Below the pieces are notes generated by a model. That model saw only the letters and a program-made list of their open reading frames with translations, did no database searches and was not told the origin of the DNA. Shown here piece by piece: positions 1-8,717 of a stretch of DNA of 38,940 bases (the first letter of the stretch is position 1; each line of letters opens with the position of its first letter). The stretch spans positions 1-38,940 of the forward strand of contig JACPFR010000061.1 in assembly GCA_016182905.1 (NCBI GenBank), given 5' to 3'. The position numbers and the translations under genes were made by a program. The DNA comes from Elusimicrobiota bacterium. GTDB lineage: Bacteria > Elusimicrobiota > Elusimicrobia > UBA1565 > UBA9628.

Positions 1-153
1 ACGGCGCACTCGGAGTACCAGGACGTGGACGGGCGCTCGGCGTCGGACACGTTCAAGCTGTGGCTGCGCTCGCGCACGCCCTCGACGACGTCGACGGACG
101 AGCAGGCGGCGTTCACGGTGACCGTGACGGCCGTGACCGGAATGGGACTCTAA
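1..153 (+). CDS. 3' end of a secreted or surface protein (partial)
   Basis: Frame 1 is open from the window edge to TAA at 151-153, giving the last 50 residues of a protein. The tail is rich in Ser, Thr and Val with alternating hydrophobic residues, ending AFTVTVTAVTGMGL, which fits a beta-sandwich or fibre-type exported protein. No catalytic motif is visible and the family is not recognisable from this fragment. It lies 22 bases upstream of an exported Ig-like protein on the same strand, so the two are probably co-transcribed. It may be a structural subunit served by that neighbour, but this is inference from order only. Confidence 0.65.
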   Translation, partial: TAHSEYQDVDGRSASDTFKLWLRSRTPSTTSTDEQAAFTVTVTAVTGMGL

Positions 154-175
154 AACGGATCAGGAGAGAGAACGC

Positions 176-1063
176 ATGAACATGAAGACGACGAAGACGG
201 CGCTCGGGGCGGCGGCCATGCTGCTGTGCCTGGCCGCGGCGGGACGCGCGAAGGTGGGCTTGTCCTCGCAGTTCATCAACGTCGTGCTGGAGAACCTCAA
301 GCCGGGCAGGAGCTACAACCTGCGCGAGCTCAAGGGCATCCCGTACACGGTGAAGAACCGCGGCGACTCGCCCGTGGAGGTCGTGCTGGAGGTCGTGCCT
401 CCGGAGCCCAAGGAGATGGTCGCGCCGTACGAGGCCATCCCGGACCCGGGCTGGCTGCAGCTCAGCCCGAGCCGCGCGATCCTGGGGCCGGGCGAGCCGG
501 CGTTCAGCGACCTGACCATCAAGGTGCCCGACGACCCGAAGTACATCGGCCGGCATTTCCACGGCGTCATATGGGCCCACACGATGAACACGGGCTTCAT
601 GGCCGCCGGGGTCAAGAGCAACGTCCGCTTCTCGATCGGAAAGGGTCCGGAGACCCTGGCCGAGGAGGAGCGACAGAAGCAGATGGTGGAGCTCAACTAC
701 GAGCTGTGGCCGTCGGCGCTGTACGTCCTGCAGGCGAAGGCCGGGAGCTACGACGTCAAGAAGCAGGAGAAGAAGTCGCTGAAGCTGACCAACCGCGACG
801 ACAAGGAGCTCGTCCTCACGGTCAAGGCGGTTCCGTGGTCCGGCAGCAAGCCCGAGGGCTACGAGACGCCCGAGGACGTCAGCTGGGCCAAGTTCGTGCC
901 CGACACGGTGACGGTCGACGCGGAGAGCCTCAAGGACATCAAGCTGATGCTCGACGTACCGGAGAGCCTGAAGGGCAAGAAGGTGGCGTTCCTGGTCCAG
1001 CTCGCGCTGCCGATCGGGACGGTGGTGAACATGTCGAACCGGGTCTACGTGCAGATCGAGTAA
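176..1063 (+). CDS. exported two-domain Ig-like protein (DUF916/chaperone-like)
   Basis: 295 residues. The signal peptide (hydrophobic core about 9-22, likely cleavage after AAGRA) is followed by two beta-rich segments, about 25-165 and 175-295, joined by a charged stretch (EEERQKQ). The first segment has the pattern of cell-surface Ig-like domains such as the DUF916 group: a 'PYTVKNRGDSPVEV' strand pair, 'GWLQLSPS', then 'LTIKVPDD' and 'GRHFHGVIWA'. Two Ig-like domains of this size also resemble periplasmic chaperones of fibre assembly. ATG 176 is preceded by GGAGAGAG, a good ribosome site. The role is unproven. Position between a fibre-like fragment and FN3 proteins suggests a periplasmic or surface assembly partner. 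Confidence 0.7.
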   Translation: MNMKTTKTALGAAAMLLCLAAAGRAKVGLSSQFINVVLENLKPGRSYNLRELKGIPYTVKNRGDSPVEVVLEVVPPEPKEMVAPYEAIPDPGWLQLSPSRAILGPGEPAFSDLTIKVPDDPKYIGRHFHGVIWAHTMNTGFMAAGVKSNVRFSIGKGPETLAEEERQKQMVELNYELWPSALYVLQAKAGSYDVKKQEKKSLKLTNRDDKELVLTVKAVPWSGSKPEGYETPEDVSWAKFVPDTVTVDAESLKDIKLMLDVPESLKGKKVAFLVQLALPIGTVVNMSNRVYVQIE

Positions 1064-1100
1064 GGATGAAAAAATGACCATGGAGACGCACAGGACGTAG

Positions 1101-4100
1101 ATGCACCGAACACCGCGGAAGTCCGCGATGGGTGTCGCGCTCGGGAGGATGAGCGCCTGGCTCCGGCTGTCGTCAGCCGGCGCGGGGCTGCTTGCCGTCC
1201 TCCTGGCCGCCCCCACGCCCTCCCGCGCGGACACGGTCCCGGCCAACGACTCCTCGCAATTCGAGGTGCGCGCGACTCCGACGGACATCTACCCGCCCCA
1301 TCCCGTCTCGGACCTCGCCGGGACGGCGGGAGCGGAAGGCCAGGCCCTGCTGCAATGGACCGCGCCGGACGAGAGCTTCGGGGTGGGTCCCAAGGCCGTG
1401 CCCGTGGTGTCCTACACCATCCATTCCTCGACGCTGAGCGTCGCGGACTTGGGCAACGACACGACGGCGTGGTTCGCGCTGTCGACGCCGGTGGCCGGCG
1501 CTCCCGCGCCGCTTCCGCCGGGCAATCCGCAGGCATTGCTGATGAGCCTGTCGCCCGGCGTGACGTACTACTTCGGCATCAAGAGCACCGACGATTCGTC
1601 GAATCTCTCGGAGTCGGACTCGAACCTCAAGAGCCTGGTCGATCAGGCCGTCGTGCCGGTCAAGGGCATCGACGGCGTCTCCAACCTGACCGCCGTGACC
1701 ACCGGAGGCACCGACGTCGGCCTGATCACCCTGTCGTGGACGCACCCGCGCCGCAACGGCCAGATCGACCCCGCGTATTACGACGTGAGGATCTCCTCCA
1801 TGGGCCAGATCTCGAGCAACGCCGAGTTCGACGCGGCCGCCCCCCTCTCCGCGCTCTCCCCGTCGCCGCCGCCGGCCCCCGGGCCGTGGGGCGGCCTGGC
1901 GTCGATGACGGTCACGGGCCTCACGCCGGGCATCGGCTACGCCTTCGCCGTGCGCGAGCGCGACGCGGGCTCGTTCGCCGGCGTCTGGGTGCGCAACGTC
2001 GCCGCGGGCCTGAACCCGCTCAACTTCGCCCTGGCGAGCGGCTTGCCTCCCGTTCCGGTCACGAACCTGACCGGCCTCGCCGGCCCCGGAGACGGGGAGG
2101 TGTCGCTCTCCTGGACCGCCCCGACCCCGCCGATCCTGGCTTCCTACCGCGTCTTCCACGCGACCTTCTCGGTCGCCTCGGTCGGCGGCAGCACCGCGGC
2201 GTGGCGCGCGGCGGCGCTGTCGAGCTCGACCGTGCTCGCCGCCCCCGGCGCTCCCGGCTCCGACGTGAGCGCCGTGCTGACCCTCGGTCCCGGCGTCCGC
2301 TACTACTTCGGCGTGGAGGCGACGAACAACACGGGGACGGGCGCGCTCGACGTCCTCAGCTCCGGGGCGCAGACGGAGGTCCGGGCCCGCGGTCTGGCGC
2401 CGGTGACGGACCTCGCCGGGGCCTCGGGCCCGCTGGCGACCGGGGTCACTCTGTCGTGGACCGAGCCCTACGTCTCGTCGGTGACCGCGCCCGTGTCCTA
2501 TCAGATCAAGGTCTCGACCTTGGGCTTCATCAACGGGGCCACGGACTACGCCGCCGCGCAGGACCTGCAGGCGATCTCGACCGTCGCGATCCCGGCCTAT
2601 GGCGGCGGCGGCGGGGCCATGAACGTCTCCGCGACCGGCCTGCTGCCGTTCGTCACGCACTACTTCGCGATCCGCCTGGTGGACGGCTCGACGCCGACGC
2701 TGACGGGCGCGTGGCTGCGCGTTCCCTCGGAGGGCCGCAACCTCGACGCGAGAGCGGTGCCCCTGTACGTTCCCAATCCCCCCGACGCCGTCACGGACCT
2801 GACGGCCCTGCCCGGGACCGCCGAGGGAGACGTCGCGCTCGTTTGGACCGCGCCTCTGAACACGAACCTGATCGCGATCGCGTCTTACGAGGTCCGCTTC
2901 GCGACGTTCTCCGCCGCGTCGCTGGGCAGCACGACGACCTGGACCGCGGCCGCGTCCTCGGCGGCGTTCGGCCCGGCGCTGGCGCCCGGCGCGATCGAGT
3001 CCCGCGTGATCGGCGGCCTGTTCCCCGCGGCGACCTGGTACTTCGCGGTCAGGTCGATCGACGCCACCGGCCAGGTCTCGGAGATCGACATGAAGTCCAC
3101 CGGGACGTTCCAGGCCGCCGTCATGCCTCGCAGTCTGGCGCCGTCGACGCCCTCGGGCCTGACGGCCGCCGCGGGCAACCGCAGCGCGACGCTCGCCTGG
3201 GCCGATCTGTCCGCGGCCGGCAAGGGCCTCGACTTCGCCTATTACCGCCTGGAGCGCTCGACCGACCTCGTCGCGTTCGTCGCCGTGACGACCACGACCG
3301 GCACGGGCTACGTCGACGCCCCGCTCGCGGCGAAGGTGACCGACTACTACCGCCTCGTCGCCCGCGACCTGCGCGGCAACGAGTCCGTCGCGTCCTCGAC
3401 CGCCGCCGCGATGCCCTACACGATCCTGCCGATGGAGCCGCTCGGCGTGACGGTGTCCGCCACGCCGGCCGACGTGACGCTGGCGTGGTCGCCGGTCACC
3501 CGCTTCGGGGACGGGTCGCCGTTCTTCAGCACGGGAACGTGGGACGCCGACGAGCTGATCGGCTACAGCGTCTTCCGCTCGACCGACGCCCTCGCCCTCG
3601 AGTTCGTGCACGTCTCGAGCCTCCCCTACATCACGACCAGCCTCGTCAACGGCACGGGAGGCCTCGGCTACTACTACCACATCAAGTCCTACAACACGCA
3701 GGGCATCTCGACGAACACTCTGACCGTCTCGTCGCTGGGCCAGCGCCTCTTCACCGTCGACTCCTCGGGAAGCATGCTGACGCTCGACGCCGCGAACTCC
3801 CTGATCCTCAACGCCGCGACCAACGGCCTCGGCGGCGACATCCGCATCATGGCGGCCCGCCGCCCGGAGGACGCGGGCGGTCCCGTCTTCCAGTCCGCGA
3901 AGTGGACGGCCTTCTTGAACGGCGCGACCGAGATCAAGGGCTTCACCTTGCCCAAGCCCGCGCGCGTCACTTTGCACTTCGACACCGACGGCGGCGTCGT
4001 CGTCCCGACGACGGCCCCGGTCACCGGGCTCTCGGTCGCCGCGTCCGGCGCCGGCGCCGCGCCCGCCTCGGTCTCCCCGAAGAACGTCGGAATGTACTGG

Positions 4101-4511
4101 TACAACGGCAGCGAGTTTAAGAAGATGTACGGCAATGTCGACGCCAACAGCCAGACCGTGACGGTCGAGTCCCCCAACCTGGGCCTCTACCAGATCCGCT
4201 CGCTGTTCCGCGCCGACGGCGCGGTGTTCGACCTCTCGAACGTGTCCGGCCGCGTCGTCACCCCCAACGGCGACGGGCTCAACGACCTCATCATCTTCAC
4301 CTACGACCCGGGCCCCCGCGGCGTCGTCGCGCGCGGGCGGATCTACGACATGACGGGCGCCTTCGTGGCGGACATGGCGCCGGGCCTCGTTCCCAACACC
4401 GTGGTCTGGGACGGCAAGATGAACGGCCGCTCCGCGACGAGCGGCGTGTACGTGTACAAGATCGAGGGCGACGGGAAGACCTACACGGGAACCGTGGTGG
4501 TGGCGCGTTGA
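1101..4511 (+). CDS. secreted seven-FN3 protein with gliding/FlgD-type C-terminal domain
   Basis: 1136 residues. The N-terminal hydrophobic stretch (about 22-44) is a signal peptide. Seven fibronectin type III-like repeats start near residues 68, 193, 320, 435, 564, 684 and 780; each opens with a V-x-x-L-like strand, then a W-T/S-x-P motif and a Tyr-rich 'YYFGIKS'-type strand. A beta-sandwich follows (about 885-1040). The last 90 residues begin 'RVVTPNGDGLND' and end 'GVYVYKIEGDGKTYTG', the pattern of CHU_C/FlgD-Ig C-terminal domains that act as sorting or anchoring tails in type IX secretion cargo. The start is uncertain: an in-frame TAG lies directly before ATG 1101, and ATG 1128 or 1149 would still leave a signal peptide. 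Likely a large surface adhesin or scaffold. Confidence 0.8.
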   Translation: MHRTPRKSAMGVALGRMSAWLRLSSAGAGLLAVLLAAPTPSRADTVPANDSSQFEVRATPTDIYPPHPVSDLAGTAGAEGQALLQWTAPDESFGVGPKAVPVVSYTIHSSTLSVADLGNDTTAWFALSTPVAGAPAPLPPGNPQALLMSLSPGVTYYFGIKSTDDSSNLSESDSNLKSLVDQAVVPVKGIDGVSNLTAVTTGGTDVGLITLSWTHPRRNGQIDPAYYDVRISSMGQISSNAEFDAAAPLSALSPSPPPAPGPWGGLASMTVTGLTPGIGYAFAVRERDAGSFAGVWVRNVAAGLNPLNFALASGLPPVPVTNLTGLAGPGDGEVSLSWTAPTPPILASYRVFHATFSVASVGGSTAAWRAAALSSSTVLAAPGAPGSDVSAVLTLGPGVRYYFGVEATNNTGTGALDVLSSGAQTEVRARGLAPVTDLAGASGPLATGVTLSWTEPYVSSVTAPVSYQIKVSTLGFINGATDYAAAQDLQAISTVAIPAYGGGGGAMNVSATGLLPFVTHYFAIRLVDGSTPTLTGAWLRVPSEGRNLDARAVPLYVPNPPDAVTDLTALPGTAEGDVALVWTAPLNTNLIAIASYEVRFATFSAASLGSTTTWTAAASSAAFGPALAPGAIESRVIGGLFPAATWYFAVRSIDATGQVSEIDMKSTGTFQAAVMPRSLAPSTPSGLTAAAGNRSATLAWADLSAAGKGLDFAYYRLERSTDLVAFVAVTTTTGTGYVDAPLAAKVTDYYRLVARDLRGNESVASSTAAAMPYTILPMEPLGVTVSATPADVTLAWSPVTRFGDGSPFFSTGTWDADELIGYSVFRSTDALALEFVHVSSLPYITTSLVNGTGGLGYYYHIKSYNTQGISTNTLTVSSLGQRLFTVDSSGSMLTLDAANSLILNAATNGLGGDIRIMAARRPEDAGGPVFQSAKWTAFLNGATEIKGFTLPKPARVTLHFDTDGGVVVPTTAPVTGLSVAASGAGAAPASVSPKNVGMYWYNGSEFKKMYGNVDANSQTVTVESPNLGLYQIRSLFRADGAVFDLSNVSGRVVTPNGDGLNDLIIFTYDPGPRGVVARGRIYDMTGAFVADMAPGLVPNTVVWDGKMNGRSATSGVYVYKIEGDGKTYTGTVVVAR

Positions 4512-4534
4512 CGTCCATTGACAGGAGAAGCGAT

Positions 4535-4936
4535 ATGAACTCGAAGAAGACGATCATGACGGCGCTGGCGGCGGGCCTGCTGGCTCTCCTCTCGGCCGTT
4601 CAAATCCACGCTCAGTCGGGCGGGTTCCGGTTCTTCGGCCCCCTCACCCGGGTGGTCACGCCGAACGGGGACTCGATCAACGACCGCTTCTTCGTCTGCT
4701 ACGACAACTTCTCCGACTCCGGCGTCAGCGGACGGATCTACACCCTCCTCGGCGCGGAGGTCGCGTCGATGAGCCACGTGCGCGCGCCGCTGGCGGGCTG
4801 CGCGGGCGGGACGCTCCCGCAGCACGCGTGGTGGAACGGACGGACGTCGGAGGGCGCCGTGCGCAGCGGCCTCTACGTGTACCGGATCGAATCCGAGGGC
4901 AAGACCTACGCGGGCACCTTCCTGGTGGTGAGGTAA
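4535..4936 (+). CDS. small secreted protein made almost entirely of a gliding/FlgD-type C-terminal domain
   Basis: 133 residues from ATG 4535, chosen because AGGAGAAG lies just upstream and a clean signal peptide follows (cleavage near IHA-QSGG). The mature protein aligns along its whole length with the last 90 residues of the preceding FN3 protein: 'RVVTPNGDSIND', 'SGRIYTLLGAEVASM', 'WWNGRTSEG', 'SGLYVYRIESEGKTYAG'. It differs by a Cys pair and a short insertion in the middle. It lies 23 bases after the FN3 gene and 3 bases before the barrel gene, so it belongs to the same operon. A sorting or anchoring module without a passenger is odd. It might be a structural subunit, a competitor, or an adaptor bound by the neighbouring barrel. 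Confidence 0.75.
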   Translation: MNSKKTIMTALAAGLLALLSAVQIHAQSGGFRFFGPLTRVVTPNGDSINDRFFVCYDNFSDSGVSGRIYTLLGAEVASMSHVRAPLAGCAGGTLPQHAWWNGRTSEGAVRSGLYVYRIESEGKTYAGTFLVVR

Positions 4937-4939
4937 GCC

Positions 4940-6943
4940 ATGAAAAACATGAACAGCCGGCTCATCGTCGCGTTGACCCTCGTCCTCCCGGCTTGCTACC
5001 CTAGGGTCGCAATGGCCGCCTACGAAGACGTGGGCGTCGGAGCGCGCGTGTCGGGGCTCGGCCATGCCTACACGGCCGTCGCCGACGACGCCTACTCCGT
5101 GTACTACAACCCCGCCGGTCTCGGCACGCTGGACCGCCCCGAGCTCGGGACGACCTACTCCAAGCTCCTGACCGGGCTCTCGGACGGCTCGAACCCGTCG
5201 AACTCGTTCATCGCCTACGCCCATCCCCTCGAGGGCGGCCGGCGCGGGACCTTCGGCGCGGGCTGGAACTACTTCACGGTGGGCGGCCTGTACCGCGAGA
5301 GCCAGCTGATGGCGTCCTACAGCCGTGGCCTCTTCGCGCGGACCTCGCCGAACAAGTACTACCTCGGCGGCACGCTGAAGTACCTCAACCGCTCCGTCGG
5401 CGGCACGGGAGAGGCCGCCAACGGCATCTCCAACACGGGCGTCGCCACGGGCACGGCCGACCCCGTGCTCCAGGGCGCGTCGAAGGGCAACCTCGACGCG
5501 GACCTGGGCTTCCTGTGGCGCGTCAAGTCCCGCTGGACCGTCGGCCTGATGATCCAGCACCTGATGGAGCCGAACGTCGGCTTCGCGGAGTCCGACAAGC
5601 TCGGCCGCAACGTGAAGCTCGGCGGCGCCTACAAGACGCCGTTCTCGACCTTGACCGGCGACGTGCGCCTGCAGAGCGCCCCGGACGGCACGACCGACAA
5701 GATCGTCGCGGTCGCGGCCGAGAAGTGGCTGCCGACCTTGCTGCACGGCTCGTTCGGCGTGCGCGGCTCGCTGTCCACCGGCAGCCGGGACTTCCGCCAG
5801 ATGGGCTTCGGGCTTTCCTACAAGATCAGCCGCATGCAGTTCGACTACGGCTTCGCCCTGCCGATCGGCGGCCTGACCGCGACCTCCGGCTCCCACCGCC
5901 TCGGCCTCACTTTGCGCTTCGGGCGGGCGAAGCAGGCGGAGGCCGCTTTCTCCGAGGCCATCCTCGAGAACCTGCGTGACCTCGCTGCGGTCGGCACCCC
6001 CGACTTCCGCTACCAGCTCGAGGACCTGGCGCTGTACAAGCGCACGGCGATCGACGAGTTCCTCCGCCAGGCGAAGCTCGACGCGACGGCCGGCCGCTAC
6101 GCCGAGTCCGCCGACAAGCTCGGCCAGGCGGTGTCGCTCAAGCCGAAGGACCCGCGCCTGCAGCAGAGCCTCGAGCGCATGACCACCGTCGCCGAGGTGT
6201 TCCCCGTCCTCAAGGACTTCCAGACCGACGCGGCGCAGGCGGCCATCTACGAGGGCGCGCTCGACTTCGTGGCGGGCGACGCCAAGGCGTCGCTGCGCAA
6301 GCTCGCCTACGCGGGCAGCCTCAGCCCGACCGACGAGCGCATCGAGCGCCTCGCGAAGGCCGTCGAGGCGAAGACCGGCGTGGTCCGCGAGGGCCCGGCG
6401 GTCGTCGAGGCGGGCCAGGCCCCGACGATGGGCGCCGAGAAGGTCGTCGGCGGCACGATGGCCCTGATGGAGGTCGCGCTCCGCGAGCGCGACTTCGAGC
6501 GCGTCGTGAAGCTGGCGGACCAGGTGCTTGAGCTCGACCCGGCCAACGCGCTCGCCTACAAGCGCCTGGGCGCGGCGCACTACGCGCTCAAGCGCAACGC
6601 GGAGGCCCTCAAGGCCCTGCGCTCGGCGTACAAGCTCGAGACCGACTCCGACTCGCGCAAGCAGATCAAGAACTACGTCGACGCGCTCCAGGCCCTCATC
6701 GAGCGCGGCAGGCGCGAGGCGGCCCCGGCGACGAAGGCCCCGGAGCCGAAGCAGACCGGCCTGACCCCGGTCGAGATCGAGCGGCTATACGAGACCGGCG
6801 TGGACTTCTACGCGCAGGGCAAGCTCACCGAGGCCGCCGCGGCCTTCCGGCGCATCATCGAGTCCGAGCCGAACAACACCTCGGCGCGGCGCGCCCTCGA
6901 CCGCGTGCAGTCCGAGATCATCTCGGGAGGCGGCAAGAAGTGA
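4940..6943 (+). CDS. PorV/UPF0164-like outer membrane barrel fused to TPR repeats
   Basis: 667 residues. After a signal peptide (cleavage near AMA-AYEDVG) comes the hallmark of the PorV/PorQ/UPF0164 barrel family: 'GARVSGLGHAYTAVADDAYSVYYNPAGLG'-type sequence (about 32-60), then alternating amphipathic strands to about residue 335. The rest (about 350-665) is helical, with TPR-like units such as 'AGRYAESADKLGQAVSLKPKDP' near 385, 'NALAYKRLGAAHYALKRNAEAL' near 535 and 'YAQGKLTEAAAAFRRIIESEP' near 620. In Bacteroidota, PorV carries cargo with C-terminal sorting domains to the surface. Here the barrel gene directly follows two such cargo-like genes, which supports an export role but does not prove it. 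The ribosome site GAGG overlaps the preceding stop. Confidence 0.75.
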   Translation: MKNMNSRLIVALTLVLPACYPRVAMAAYEDVGVGARVSGLGHAYTAVADDAYSVYYNPAGLGTLDRPELGTTYSKLLTGLSDGSNPSNSFIAYAHPLEGGRRGTFGAGWNYFTVGGLYRESQLMASYSRGLFARTSPNKYYLGGTLKYLNRSVGGTGEAANGISNTGVATGTADPVLQGASKGNLDADLGFLWRVKSRWTVGLMIQHLMEPNVGFAESDKLGRNVKLGGAYKTPFSTLTGDVRLQSAPDGTTDKIVAVAAEKWLPTLLHGSFGVRGSLSTGSRDFRQMGFGLSYKISRMQFDYGFALPIGGLTATSGSHRLGLTLRFGRAKQAEAAFSEAILENLRDLAAVGTPDFRYQLEDLALYKRTAIDEFLRQAKLDATAGRYAESADKLGQAVSLKPKDPRLQQSLERMTTVAEVFPVLKDFQTDAAQAAIYEGALDFVAGDAKASLRKLAYAGSLSPTDERIERLAKAVEAKTGVVREGPAVVEAGQAPTMGAEKVVGGTMALMEVALRERDFERVVKLADQVLELDPANALAYKRLGAAHYALKRNAEALKALRSAYKLETDSDSRKQIKNYVDALQALIERGRREAAPATKAPEPKQTGLTPVEIERLYETGVDFYAQGKLTEAAAAFRRIIESEPNNTSARRALDRVQSEIISGGGKK

Positions 6944-8310
6944 CCATCCGCGCGAGGCTCGTCGTCAGCACGTTCCTGCTCCAGGTCGTCTCCACGGCCT
7001 TGCTCGGCTGGGGCGTGCTGGCGGTGCGCAACCAGTACCAGGAGCGGGACCTTCGCGCCCTGGCGGCGACGATCGCGGTGAGCGTGGAGAGGGCCGCGGC
7101 GGACTCCCTGATCCAGAAGGACGACGTGGCGCTGCTGAGCTACCTGAAGTTCCTCCAGGCCCAGTACCCCGCGATCGCCCAGGCGCAGATACGTTGGAAG
7201 GCGAAGGGGCGGGAGCGGTACGCGACGGTCGGTGCGGTGGCCTTCGGCGCGCGGACGCGTCCCTCGCGCTTCACCGTCGCGGACCCCTCCGATCCCGAGA
7301 GGACCGTCGAGGTGAGCCTGCAGCTCGACGAAGGCGTCCTGTGGGCCCCGTTCCTGGAGGCCAACCAGCGCCTGGCGAAGATCATCCTGCTGGTCTGGGC
7401 CGTCGCCAGCCTCCTGGGGCTCGCGGTCTCCTTCCTGATCGCCCGCAGCCTGACCCGGCCGATCGTCGAGCTGAGCCGTCTGGCCGGCGAGATCGGCGCC
7501 GGCAAGCTCGGCGGCAGGCTCGCCTGGGAGTCCGACGACGAGCTCGGCGGCCTCGTGCGGGTGTTCAACGCCATGTCGGGACGCCTCGAGGAGTTCGACT
7601 CGATCAAGCGGAACTTCGTTTCCTCCGTGACCCACGAGCTGCGCTCCCCCCTCGGCGCCATCGAGAGCTTCCTCCAGCTCATCCGGGAGAAGATCTCCGC
7701 CGGGACGCCCGAGGGCTTCGCCCAGTCGAAGGAGTTCCTCGAGCGCATCCAAGTCAACGTCCACCGCCTGTCGGGCTTCATCAACGACCTGCTCGACGTG
7801 GCCAAGATCGAGAAGGGCAAGATGGAATGCGTGCTGCGGCCCATGGAGCTGCCGCTCGTGGCCAACGAGGTCTGCCAGTTCTTCGAGGCGAAGGCGCTGC
7901 AGCAGGGCGTCACGATCTCCAACCGCCTGACCGCGCTGCCCTCCGTCATCGGCGACGCCGACCGCGTGCGCCAGGTCCTCGTGAACCTCATCGCCAACGG
8001 GCTGAAGTTCACCGCCGCGGGCGGGCAGGTCTGGGTCTCCGGCGAGCAGTTCCGCGACGGCGGCTCGCGCTGGATCGAGGTGACGGTCGGCGACACCGGG
8101 CGCGGCATGGACGCCGCGGACCGGGACCGTTTGTTCCAGCCGTTCACGCAGGGACGGAACATCTCGGAGGGCGTGACGGGCCATAAAGGGACGGGCCTCG
8201 GCCTGTACATCGTGAAATCGATCGTCGATCAGCACGGCGGCAAGATCGAGGTGAAGTCGGCGCCGGGGCAGGGCACTCGCATCAGTTTTTCGCTGAAGGT
8301 CGCGGCGTAG
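6940..8310 (+). CDS. membrane sensor histidine kinase (HAMP-HisKA-HATPase)
   Basis: 456 residues from GTG 6940, which overlaps the barrel gene stop in GTGA. TM1 (about 8-28), a roughly 115-residue extracytoplasmic sensor segment with no recognised fold, TM2 (about 148-170), HAMP (about 170-225), HisKA with phosphoacceptor His232 in 'VTHELRSP', and a HATPase domain with N box 'LVNLIANGLKFT', G1 'DTGRGMD', F box 'LFQPFTQG' and G2 'GTGLGLYIVKSIVDQHGG'. All catalytic boxes are intact. Translational coupling to the barrel gene upstream and to a response regulator downstream suggests that it monitors the envelope or the export module. The ligand is unknown. Confidence 0.93.
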   Translation: MTIRARLVVSTFLLQVVSTALLGWGVLAVRNQYQERDLRALAATIAVSVERAAADSLIQKDDVALLSYLKFLQAQYPAIAQAQIRWKAKGRERYATVGAVAFGARTRPSRFTVADPSDPERTVEVSLQLDEGVLWAPFLEANQRLAKIILLVWAVASLLGLAVSFLIARSLTRPIVELSRLAGEIGAGKLGGRLAWESDDELGGLVRVFNAMSGRLEEFDSIKRNFVSSVTHELRSPLGAIESFLQLIREKISAGTPEGFAQSKEFLERIQVNVHRLSGFINDLLDVAKIEKGKMECVLRPMELPLVANEVCQFFEAKALQQGVTISNRLTALPSVIGDADRVRQVLVNLIANGLKFTAAGGQVWVSGEQFRDGGSRWIEVTVGDTGRGMDAADRDRLFQPFTQGRNISEGVTGHKGTGLGLYIVKSIVDQHGGKIEVKSAPGQGTRISFSLKVAA

Positions 8311-8330
8311 CCGCGGGAGGAGCAAACATC

Positions 8331-8717
8331 ATGGCGACATCGGTTCTGGTCATCGACGACGAGGAAGACTACCGCATCATCATCCAGGAGGTCCTGCGCG
8401 GCGGCGGGATGGACGTCCGCCTCGCCAAGGACGGCGAGGAGGGGCTGCGGCTGATCAAGGAGAAGCCCGCGGACATCGTCCTGGTGGACTGGATGATGCC
8501 GCGCATGGACGGCGAGCAGTTCTGCCGCGCGATGCGCGCCGAGCCGTCCCTCAAGGACATTCCCGTGCTCATGCTGACGGTCAAGCAGACCGCCGACGAG
8601 GAGCTCGAGGCCCTGCACTTCGGCGTGGACGACTTCGTCGTCAAGCCGTTCCGGGCGCCCGAGCTCCTGGCCCGCGTGCGCGCCGCGCTCCGGCGCACGG
8701 AGAAGAAAGCCGCGTGA
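8331..8717 (+). CDS. single-domain response regulator (CheY-like)
   Basis: 128 residues forming one receiver domain and nothing else. The acidic pocket is Asp9/Asp10, the phosphoacceptor Asp53 (in 'LVDWMMPRMDG'), the switch Thr83 and Lys105 of 'VVKPF'. A strong ribosome site (GGAGGAG, 8 bases before ATG) follows the kinase stop by 20 bases, so it is the obvious partner of the upstream kinase. With no output domain, it must act by protein contact, for example on the export module, on MltG (whose start codon overlaps this stop), or in a phosphorelay elsewhere. Confidence 0.93.
   Translation: MATSVLVIDDEEDYRIIIQEVLRGGGMDVRLAKDGEEGLRLIKEKPADIVLVDWMMPRMDGEQFCRAMRAEPSLKDIPVLMLTVKQTADEELEALHFGVDDFVVKPFRAPELLARVRAALRRTEKKAA

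Noticed and set aside
1173-3977. Very long open frame on the - strand opposite the FN3 gene
   Set aside because: Arg/Gly/Asp-rich low-complexity translation with no domains, mirror of a GC-rich + strand gene with signal peptide and FN3 repeats. Stop codons are simply rare in this frame.
4481-6580. Long open frame on the - strand opposite the PorV-like gene
   Set aside because: Same reason: shadow of high GC3 coding; no ribosome site and no recognisable motif.
1-8717. A true type IX secretion system
   Set aside because: Only PorV-like and C-terminal-domain-like parts are present; no Sov, PorK, PorL, PorM or PorN is encoded here, so the label is not justified.
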